The notes under the pieces: model-generated
Told to the model about the DNA's origin: nothing
What the model saw: the letters and a program-made list of their open reading frames with translations, nothing else
Databases searched by the model: none
From: Chloroflexota bacterium
Lineage (GTDB): Bacteria; Chloroflexota; Anaerolineae; Thermoflexales; Thermoflexaceae
Direction: 5' to 3'
Assembly: GCA_030550075.1 (NCBI GenBank)
Contig: JAUQQB010000174.1
Span: 1-6,245, forward strand
DNA length: 6,245 nucleotides
Translations under genes and position numbers: made by a program
Shown: piece by piece, positions 1 through 4,415 of the stretch
Layout: the number at the start of each line of letters is the position of its first letter
Numbering within the stretch: position 1 is the stretch's first letter

Positions 1-39
1 CCCCCCCCCCCCCTCCCGTCCACGACGCTCTTCCGATCT
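1..39 (+). other. Sequencing artefact: poly-C run plus Illumina adapter 3' end
   Basis: Positions 21-39 are an exact 19-base match to the 3' end of the standard Illumina read-1 adapter (ending CTCTTCCGATCT). The bases before it (14-20) are a degraded version of the next adapter bases. Positions 1-13 are pure C. This is not biological sequence. It marks the physical end of a short-read contig, and genome sequence starts at about position 40. Confidence 0.96.
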
Positions 40-97
40 GCGCGTCCGTGCCCGTTCTCTTTTTGGGAACGCTTAGACGGGCACTCCGCTTCGCTCC

Positions 98-143
98 GTG
101 CCCTACTACGAACAAAGGGTCTTTCCCGTTCGTAGTAGGGCAC
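98..143. repeat. Perfect 16-bp inverted repeat (hairpin)
   Basis: Positions 98-113 are perfectly complementary to 128-143. The 14-base spacer (114-127) can add a short AAAG/CTTT pairing. The hairpin lies 84 bp beyond the stop codon of the cyclo-ligase gene on the minus strand. Neither strand shows a T-run directly after the stem, so it is not a classical intrinsic terminator, although it could block transcription or protect a 3' end. It belongs to the repeat cluster around it. Confidence 0.8.
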
Positions 144-164
144 GTAAGTGCCCGTCCTCTTTTT
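138..164 (+). terminator. Possible rightward terminator-like hairpin (weak)
   Basis: GGGCAC (138-143) and GTGCCC (148-153) form a 6-bp GC-rich stem with a GTAA tetraloop. A pyrimidine tract ending in five T (160-164) follows after six bases. It could end transcription of a gene off the left edge. It competes with the longer hairpin 98-143, and the T-run is displaced. The T-rich segment is part of the repeated unit, so it may be only repeat structure. Confidence 0.2.
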
Positions 165-226
165 GTGAACGCTGAGCGAGGATAGCTTCTCAGCCCTTAG
201 ATGCCCGTGAGGAGGCAGCCTACCGC

Positions 227-817
227 TCACTCCGGGGCCTGAGCATGGAGCCAGCCGGTTTCCGTGAGGATCCATTGAACTCGCCCATCCGCCGGAGTGT
301 GAGGAAGGACATCAATGAGGAAACGGGCGTAAGTGACCCCAACGGTCAGCCCTTTCAGGCGGGGCAACAGGCGATCGAAATATCCTCCACCATAGCCCAG
401 TCGGAACCCATAGCGGTCAAAGGCCACGCCGGGGATGAAGGCCAGCTCGATCTCCTCGGGGTCCACCAAGGGGCACTCCGGCGCGGGTTCCAGCATGCCA
501 TATGGGTGTCGCTGCAGGGCGCCGGGCCGATACAGGTGCAGCGCCAGCTCTCCCGGGGCGAGGATGCGCGGCAATACCCAGCGCTTCTCGGGATAGCGCT
601 TCAGGAGGGGAGCCAGGTCGATTTCGTTCCGAAACGCCATATAGGTGAGCACGGTGTGAGCGGCATGGAAAGACGGCCAGGCTTCTATATGATGCCGGAT
701 CGCTTCGCTGGCTGCAGCGATGAACTCTGGAGGCAAAGCCATCCGCTCGGCCAGCCACTGCCTCCGCAGCGCGCGCTTGATCGCCTGGATGGAGTCCGGG
801 GAAGGGGACGGGTGCAT
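227..817 (-). CDS. ygfA: 5-formyltetrahydrofolate cyclo-ligase (MTHFS)
   Basis: This enzyme performs the ATP-dependent cyclisation of 5-formyl-THF to 5,10-methenyl-THF, which returns the stored or inhibitory folate to one-carbon metabolism in the cytosol. The N-terminal helix carries the family's K-x-x-L-R pattern (K14, R18). Residues 130-151 form the hallmark block G-V-A-F-D..G-x-R-L-G-Y-G-G-G-Y-F-D-R, which contributes to ATP and folate binding. The C-terminal P-x-x-x-x-D...I-L-T-E-T-G pattern is also typical. I place the start at the ATG at 817 (196 residues, normal family length), preceded by AGAAGGAG 11 nt upstream. An ATG at 844 (205 aa) and a GTG at 928 (233 aa) are in frame; the latter would overlap the upstream gene and add unconserved residues. 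It is last in the minus-strand gene run, 71 bp after the PyrF-like gene. Function is confident and the start less so. Confidence 0.93.
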   Translation of the reverse strand: MHPSPSPDSIQAIKRALRRQWLAERMALPPEFIAAASEAIRHHIEAWPSFHAAHTVLTYMAFRNEIDLAPLLKRYPEKRWVLPRILAPGELALHLYRPGALQRHPYGMLEPAPECPLVDPEEIELAFIPGVAFDRYGFRLGYGGGYFDRLLPRLKGLTVGVTYARFLIDVLPHTPADGRVQWILTETGWLHAQAPE

Positions 818-888
818 CCCGATCTGAGCTCCTTCTGATTTCATCGGGACCTGGTCAGAGAATTCCCATGGAGCGACCACCGAATCGC

Positions 889-1647
889 TCACGCGATCGG
901 GAAATAGGCAGCGATTTCCTGCAGCCACCGCTCCGCAGCTTCCCGTGCCGCTTCCTGGAAATCCATACGCGGAGAGGCGTAGAGGATCGGCTCTCCTATG
1001 AAAACCACCGCCGGGGGCGGCCAGGAGGCCGCCATGGAGAGCGTGGATGGATGGGTCACATCCAGCGCGATCCAGGGGAGATCCTCAAGCTCCCAGGCCG
1101 AGATCCCCTCGAAGGCGCTGAAGGCCAGGCCGGCCGGGATCCCCCACCTGCGCGCGTCCTGTGCATGGCGCCGGGCCTGCTGGAAGTCTCCCGCTTCCCT
1201 GATCCACCAGAAGACGGCCCCGCCTCGATAAGCAGCGAAGGCGCGTGCCGCTTCCGCCGGGAACTCCGGGGCCACCGTCACCGCGTCCGCGCCCCAGGCA
1301 TCGAAAGCGGCCCGCGCGCAGCGTTCCGCAGAGCCCGGATCTCGCCACCGCAGATCCAGCAGGATCGGAAGCTCATTCGGCAGATAGCGCATCAGGCGCT
1401 CCATAGCCACCATGCCAGCGGCTCCCTCGGCCAGGAACGATATGGCCGGGACCGCGTAGGCGCAAACCCGATGGCCCACCACATCCACGATGGTCCGGCC
1501 GAAGGGGAAGACCGGATCATCCACCCGCAACATCGGGGCTGGCATGTGATCCATGCGAATGGGAAGCGCCAGCCCCATACGGGTCCGGCGCTCCTGGCAG
1601 GCCTTCCGGAGCTTCCCCCAGAAATCCGGATGTCCCGGCAGCGCCAT
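889..1647 (-). CDS. OMP decarboxylase (PyrF family 2) homologue lacking catalytic residues
   Basis: The protein has 252 residues. It follows the family-2 orotidine-5'-phosphate decarboxylase pattern along most of its length: N-terminal F-W-x-K-L (9-13), V-C-A-Y (61-64), E-G-A-x-G (74-78), P-I-L-L-D (94-98), W-G-A-D-A-V-T-V-x-P (118-127) and I-L-Y-A-S (221-225). The active site is not kept. The Asp of the usual V-G-L-D-P is A27. The Lys after C-A-Y is A65. The D-x-K-x-x-D motif reads D98-L-R100-W-R-D103, so the catalytic Lys is Arg. The Arg of N-S-S-R, which holds the 5'-phosphate, is E219, and the G-x-G-A-Q-G-G-D phosphate loop is absent. Decarboxylation of OMP is therefore unlikely. The reading frame is intact with a strong ribosome site, so it is probably expressed. 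Its real role is unknown. It overlaps the ASCH gene upstream and precedes the cyclo-ligase. Confidence 0.8.
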   Translation of the reverse strand: MALPGHPDFWGKLRKACQERRTRMGLALPIRMDHMPAPMLRVDDPVFPFGRTIVDVVGHRVCAYAVPAISFLAEGAAGMVAMERLMRYLPNELPILLDLRWRDPGSAERCARAAFDAWGADAVTVAPEFPAEAARAFAAYRGGAVFWWIREAGDFQQARRHAQDARRWGIPAGLAFSAFEGISAWELEDLPWIALDVTHPSTLSMAASWPPPAVVFIGEPILYASPRMDFQEAAREAAERWLQEIAAYFPIA

Positions 1648-1972
1648 AAGTCTCCTCCGGCGCGATCTCCAGGGCGATCACCCCGAGCGCTTCTTTTTCT
1701 GGAGGATAAAGCGCCCGCAGGGCTTCCAGCAACTGCACCGGTGTCCAGTCCGGTGCGATAGCCGCGGGATCCTCATGGGCCAGCAGCTCTTCGAAATCCC
1801 GATAACGGGCGATGCGGCGGATGACAAATCGATACCGGCCGTTCAACAGCAGGCGATCCCCTGCGTTCAGGCGGGTGAGGTTCGGATAAGCAACCCGCAC
1901 TTCGATGGTTTTTCGGCCCGCGAGAATCCATTGAAGAGGCTCGTCCCGGACCCACAACGTTTTCACTCGCAT
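1517..1972 (-). CDS. ASCH-domain protein
   Basis: The ATG at 1972 gives 151 residues. Residues 1-106 form an ASCH domain, a PUA-like beta-barrel fold linked to RNA or modified-nucleotide binding. The signature is A-G-R-K-T-I-E-V-R (18-26), followed by L-x-A-G-D (35-39) and a helix ending in L-Y-P (88-90) with L-G-V-I-A (97-101). Compared from memory with the YqfB-type N4-acetylcytidine amidohydrolases, the Lys is kept (K21), but the catalytic Thr corresponds to E24 and the Glu to Q80, so the same chemistry is doubtful. Residues 107-151 are a low-complexity Gly/Ser/His/Pro tail read out of frame through the start of the next gene, probably a by-product of overlap. A TTG at 1993 directly abuts the yifB stop and is an alternative start (158 aa). 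Exact function unknown. Confidence 0.8.
   Translation of the reverse strand: MRVKTLWVRDEPLQWILAGRKTIEVRVAYPNLTRLNAGDRLLLNGRYRFVIRRIARYRDFEELLAHEDPAAIAPDWTPVQLLEALRALYPPEKEALGVIALEIAPEETYGAAGTSGFLGEAPEGLPGAPDPYGAGASHSHGSHASPDVAGG
1652..1658 (-). promoter_or_regulatory. Strong Shine-Dalgarno deciding the PyrF-like start
   Basis: On the minus strand GGAGGAG lies four bases before the ATG at 1647-1645. It sits inside the end of the ASCH coding region. It fixes the start of the PyrF-like gene despite the 131-nt overlap, and suggests independent or coupled initiation rather than a fusion protein. Confidence 0.8.
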
Positions 1973-1993
1973 CTGACCGCAGCCTGAGTTCAA

Positions 1994-3526
1994 TTAATAG
2001 GACCCGCCGATGGGCCAGCGGGGTCGATACTGGAGCGCTTCCGCCACGTGATGGGCGCGCAGCAGGTCGGAGCCTTCCAGGTCCGCAATCGTGCGGGCGA
2101 CCTTCAGGACGCGGTGATAGGCGCGGGCGGAGAGATGGAGCTGCTGCATCGCCGCTTTCAGCAGCGCCTGGGCCTGGGGCTCCATCCGGCAATAGGCCCG
2201 GATATGGCCGGGCCCCATCTCCGCGTTGCAGAGGATCCCGGTCCCATGGAAACGCTCCTGCTGGAGCGCCCGGGCGCGTTCCACCCGCTCCCGAATCCGG
2301 GCGGAGGGCTCCCCTCTCCGGTCGTCGGAGAGTTTCTCAAACTCCACTCGGGGCACCTCGATCTGGATGTCAATCCGATCCAGCAGGGGGCCGCTCAGGC
2401 GTTTCTGGTAACGGGCGACCATCGTGGGGGAACAGGTGCATGGCTTCAGCGGATCCCCATAATACCCGCACGGACAAGGGTTCATGGCGGCGACCAGCAT
2501 AAAGGCGGCCGGGAATTCCAGCGTCCCGGCCGCCCGACTGATCACCACCCGCTTGTCCTCCAGGGGCTGGCGCAGCACCTCCAGCGCCCGCAGATCGAAT
2601 TCCGGCAATTCATCCAGGAAGAGAACGCCGCGATGGGCCAGGGAGATTTCCCCCGGCCGCGGGAAGCGCCCGCCGCCGACCAACCCGGCATGGCTGATGG
2701 TGTGGTGAGGAGCCCGGAACGGCCGCTGGCGGATCAGGGGAGCCTCCGGAGTGAGCAAATCGGCCACGCTGTAAATCCGGGTGACTTCCAGAGCTTCCTC
2801 CAGCGAAAGACGAGGGAGGATTCCGGGCAGCGCGCGGGCCAGCAGGGTCTTCCCGGTGCCAGGGGGACCGATCATGAGCACATTGTGATTGCCCGCCGCC
2901 GCCACCTCCAGGGCGCGCTTGGCGTGTTCCTGACCCTTGATCTCTGCGAAATCCACCGCCGGCGGCACATCCACCCAGTGGTCCAGCGGCGTCGGGGGCT
3001 GGGGCGGGATCGGCTTCTGTCCGAGTAGGTGGGCGATGAGGTCCTGCAGGGTGGCCACCGGGTAGATCTCCAGGTCCGGCACCAGCGCGGCCTCCGGCGC
3101 ATCGGCGGCGGGGAGGAAGAGGCGTCGAGCGCCCCGATCTCGGGCCAGGGCGGCCATCACCAGCGCCCCGGGCACATGGCGCACCGTCCCATCCAGCCCC
3201 AGCTCCCCTACCACCATCGCGTCCTCCATAGCATTGAAAGGAAGCTGCTCCGAGGCGATCAGCACGCCCAGGGCGATGGGGAGATCATACGCCGGGCCTT
3301 CCTTCCGTAGGTCGGCCGGAGCCAGGTTGACCACAATCCGGGCCATGGGGAATGAGAACCCAGCGTAGCGAATGGCCGAGCGCACCCGTTCCCGAGCCTC
3401 CTGGACCGCAGCGTCGGGCAGCCCCACAATCGTAAAGCCGGGCTGCCCCCGGCTGACATCCACTTCCACCGTCACCAGCTCTCCGTCTAACCCGATCAAC
3501 GCGCAGCTGAACAGTTGTGCGAGCAT
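1994..3526 (-). CDS. yifB: YifB/ComM family Mg-chelatase-like AAA+ ATPase
   Basis: The ATG at 3526 gives 510 residues, the usual length, and starts with the family's typical M-L-A-x-x-x-S-C-A-L-I-G-L-D-G-E. The N-terminal Lon-protease-like domain (about 1-160) carries R-G-x-P-G-F-T-I-V-G-L-P-D-A-A-V (26-41) and N-L-A-P-A-D-L-R-K-E-G (67-77). The AAA+ core has Walker A G-P-P-G-T-G-K-T (220-227), Walker B V-L-F-L-D-E (301-306) and L-D-R-I-D (382-386). Four cysteines, C351-x-C353 and C363-x-C365, form a putative metal site. The C-terminal chelatase helical domain runs from about 388 to 500. Despite the chelatase name, characterised ComM is a branch-migration helicase aiding integration of DNA during natural transformation; that role here is inferred from family. 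A GTG at 3538 is a possible earlier start. First gene of the minus-strand run; the ASCH gene follows after 21 bp. Confidence 0.95.
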   Translation of the reverse strand: MLAQLFSCALIGLDGELVTVEVDVSRGQPGFTIVGLPDAAVQEARERVRSAIRYAGFSFPMARIVVNLAPADLRKEGPAYDLPIALGVLIASEQLPFNAMEDAMVVGELGLDGTVRHVPGALVMAALARDRGARRLFLPAADAPEAALVPDLEIYPVATLQDLIAHLLGQKPIPPQPPTPLDHWVDVPPAVDFAEIKGQEHAKRALEVAAAGNHNVLMIGPPGTGKTLLARALPGILPRLSLEEALEVTRIYSVADLLTPEAPLIRQRPFRAPHHTISHAGLVGGGRFPRPGEISLAHRGVLFLDELPEFDLRALEVLRQPLEDKRVVISRAAGTLEFPAAFMLVAAMNPCPCGYYGDPLKPCTCSPTMVARYQKRLSGPLLDRIDIQIEVPRVEFEKLSDDRRGEPSARIRERVERARALQQERFHGTGILCNAEMGPGHIRAYCRMEPQAQALLKAAMQQLHLSARAYHRVLKVARTIADLEGSDLLRAHHVAEALQYRPRWPIGGSY

Positions 3527-3660
3527 GCAGGTTCCCACCCTGCATGAGATGTCCGACGCGTCCCTGTCCCCACGTTCGATCCCGGCCCACGGTCAGATAG
3601 GAGGGAGGAGTGAATGATGCACATACTCTCCATGGGAATGATAGCGGGTTTGCCTCTTCG

Positions 3661-3694
3661 CCTTCCATAGGGACGGCGCTTCTATGGGGGAAGG
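3661..3694. repeat. Hairpin with CCATAG/CTATGG stem
   Basis: CCATAG (3665-3670) pairs with CTATGG (3682-3687). The flanking CCTT (3661-3664) and AAGG (3691-3694) extend the stem beyond a 3-base GGG bulge. The loop is 11 bases. On the minus strand it would lie in a yifB leader if transcription starts to its right. No T-run follows. Function unknown. Confidence 0.5.
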
Positions 3695-3719
3695 TGGCCA
3701 GAGATGTGGAGGCCCGGGG

Positions 3720-3738
3720 GGCACACTGCAGGTGTGCC
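3720..3738. repeat. Perfect 7-bp hairpin GGCACAC/GTGTGCC
   Basis: GGCACAC (3720-3726) is perfectly complementary to GTGTGCC (3732-3738) across a 5-base loop. It lies 13 bp left of the MITE target duplication. It could be a dyad-symmetric protein site or an RNA hairpin in a yifB leader. No T-run is seen, so it is not a terminator. Confidence 0.5.
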
Positions 3739-3751
3739 ATCCAGGTTCCTA

Positions 3752-3901
3752 AACTTCTAGGACTTACGCAGTTCGTTTCCCATGGGGGCTTTGGGGGCGA
3801 AGGGGGGTGCCGAAGGCGCCCCGCTCCGCCCCCAAAAGGATTTGGGGTGGGGCCATTCCGTCCCACCTTTAGAGCTTTCAACTGCGCAAGTCCTAACTTC
3901 T
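3752..3901. mobile_element. 136-bp MITE-like element with 7-bp target-site duplication
   Basis: The element spans 3759-3894. Its ends are 15-bp inverted repeats: AGGACTTACGCAGTT (3759-3773) against the reverse complement of 3880-3894, with one mismatch. It is flanked by a perfect direct repeat AACTTCT at 3752-3758 and 3895-3901, the expected trace of transposition. It encodes no transposase. Inside are a 10-bp perfect stem 3790-3799/3827-3836 enclosing a second GC-rich hairpin (3804-3811/3815-3822, GAA loop), and a third hairpin 3846-3851/3862-3867. It must be moved by a transposase encoded elsewhere that recognises these ends. I could not assign the IS family. A related end occurs at 6185. 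Confidence 0.85.
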
Positions 3902-3934
3902 TCAAAGGATTACATTGTTCATTTTCTCCCGCGG

Positions 3935-3982
3935 TTTTTCTTACTGAGCCGGGCGCTTCGGTACCCAGCCCAGCAAGAAAAA
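3935..3982. repeat. Imperfect inverted repeat with TTTTTCTT/AAGAAAAA arms
   Basis: TTTTTCTT (3935-3942) is perfectly complementary to AAGAAAAA (3975-3982). The 32-bp spacer can pair further through CTG/CAG and GGC/GCC. The T-run precedes the stem on both strands, so it is not a terminator in either direction. It may be a relic of another small element or a regulatory dyad. Function unknown. Confidence 0.4.
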
Positions 3983-4039
3983 TAAACCGAGGGGCCCTTC
4001 GACCACTCTGGGATAAAGGCCACCGGCGCAAATCCAGGC

Positions 4040-4068
4040 TTTACAATATGAATACGACCCTGTATTCT
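4040..4068 (+). promoter_or_regulatory. Upstream sigma70-type promoter candidate
   Basis: TTTACA (4040-4045, 5 of 6 consensus) is separated by exactly 17 bases from TATTCT (4063-4068, 4 of 6). Transcription would start near 4075 and run rightward. A hairpin plus T-run (4096-4132) follows at once, so this start may be attenuated or make only a short RNA. Confidence 0.45.
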
Positions 4069-4095
4069 TGGGGAAGGTATCTGTCGAACAGACCG

Positions 4096-4132
4096 AGGAT
4101 GCATGACGGGATAGACATCCTGATCGCTTTTT
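4096..4132 (+). terminator. Weak terminator- or attenuator-like hairpin with T-run
   Basis: AGGATG (4096-4101) pairs with CATCCT (4116-4121) across a 14-base loop. The run of T at 4128-4132 follows six bases later. The 6-bp stem is only moderately stable. It lies between the two rightward promoters and could keep transcripts from the first from reaching the second. Confidence 0.25.
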
Positions 4133-4159
4133 GACAGGAAAACGCCCTCTCTTTAAAAT
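4131..4159 (+). promoter_or_regulatory. Strong sigma70-type promoter for the permease gene
   Basis: A perfect -35 TTGACA (4131-4136) and a 5-of-6 -10 TAAAAT (4154-4159) are separated by the optimal 17 bases. Transcription would start at about 4166, roughly 250 nt upstream of the permease start codon. No closer promoter of similar quality was seen. It is the best promoter in the window. Confidence 0.75.
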
Positions 4160-4165
4160 CTGGGG

Positions 4166-4415
4166 CCGTTGGAGGGGATTTCGAATGCCGAGCGCGCTCC
4201 GACCCGGGGCCGAATTCGGGAAGAGTGGCGTTCCTATGGGAAGGACGTTTGAGCCCTTCCCTTTCCCGCAGCCCGACGGGCTGTGGAAAGAGGGAAAGAA
4301 ATCCGGGAGGTGTGGCTCCGGCGCGCGCCTCCCTAAATTCCTCTCTCATCACCCATAATGGGAGCACGACCTTCGGGAGGAGCGTCCGGGATTAAGGCGT
4401 AAGGAGCGCCCGTTT
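4166..4415 (+). promoter_or_regulatory. Structured 5' leader of the permease mRNA
   Basis: The predicted leader of about 250 nt contains the 10-bp palindrome CCGAATTCGG (4210-4219). A long hairpin pairs 4257-4266 with 4285-4296 (two-base bulge), capped by CAGCCC/GGGCTG (4269-4274/4278-4283). An 8-bp stem (4305-4312/4326-4333) has one G-U pair. Just before the gene, the Shine-Dalgarno lies in the loop of a small GGCG/CGCC hairpin (4396-4399/4407-4410). I do not recognise a known riboswitch class. Extent depends on the promoter call. It could be a cis-regulatory leader or simply repeat-derived sequence. Confidence 0.4.
4401..4406 (+). promoter_or_regulatory. Permease ribosome binding site AAGGAG
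   Basis: AAGGAG lies nine bases before the ATG at 4416 and supports that start. The flanking GGCG (4396-4399) and CGCC (4407-4410) can pair, presenting the site in a small loop, a possible point for translational control. Confidence 0.75.

Larger units (their letters stand above)
48..173. repeat. REP-like cluster with a 26-bp unit repeated at exactly 100 bp
   Basis: The 26-bp stretch 48-73 recurs at 148-173 with two mismatches, offset exactly 100 bp. The arms gtgccc/gggcac occur five times in alternating orientation (48-53, 79-84, 98-103, 138-143, 148-153), so several alternative hairpins are possible: 48-55 with 77-84, 79-84 with 98-103, 98-113 with 128-143, and 138-143 with 148-153. No coding potential was seen. 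The cluster lies at the contig end, which fits an assembly break in dispersed repeats. The family is unknown, and the REP comparison is by form only. Confidence 0.7.
3527..4415. other. Structured divergent intergenic region (889 bp)
   Basis: This region separates yifB (leftward) from the permease (rightward). It contains no convincing gene: open frames here run through the transposon-like element and lack family resemblance. It holds hairpins at 3661-3694 and 3720-3738, a MITE-like element with target duplications at 3752-3901, an imperfect inverted repeat at 3935-3982, two rightward promoters at 4040-4068 and 4131-4159, and leader hairpins up to the permease ribosome site at 4401-4406. I found no good leftward promoter for yifB; the candidate -10 boxes lack a matching -35. 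Confidence 0.75.

Noticed and set aside
171..194. GCTGAG/CTCAGC hairpin as terminator of the minus-strand operon
   Set aside because: The 6-bp stem has no following T-run on either strand.
245..838. Long plus-strand open frame opposite the cyclo-ligase gene
   Set aside because: It is antisense to a gene with clear family motifs, and its product has no recognisable features. High GC leaves few stop codons on the opposite strand. The same holds for 868-1761 and 2048-3028.
889..1647. Calling this gene functional pyrF
   Set aside because: The homology is real, but the catalytic lysines, the first Asp and the phosphate-binding Arg are replaced.
1517..1972. ASCH-PyrF fusion broken by a frameshift
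   Set aside because: The PyrF-like gene has its own strong ribosome site and a start matching the family N-terminus, so two separate proteins are the simpler reading.
3527..3700. Leftward promoter for yifB (TATCAT-like -10 on the minus strand near 3640)
   Set aside because: No acceptable -35 hexamer lies 16-18 bases upstream, so the call would be guesswork.
3285..4031. Minus-strand frame of 248 codons overlapping the yifB start
   Set aside because: It overlaps yifB by about 240 bp in another frame and spans the MITE; it shows no domain.
3610..4134. Plus-strand frame of 174 codons in the intergenic region
   Set aside because: It runs straight through the MITE and its target duplications, has low-complexity composition and resembles no family.
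4305..4333. T-box antiterminator or c-di-AMP/guanidine riboswitch in the permease leader
   Set aside because: The stretch GGTGTGGCTCCGGCGCG only loosely recalls the T-box core, no specifier or stem I pattern was found, and conserved motifs of the other classes are absent.
4131..4358. Plus-strand frame of 75 codons before the permease
   Set aside because: Its TTG start is the first three bases of the -35 box of the best promoter, so it could not be translated from that transcript, and the product looks random.
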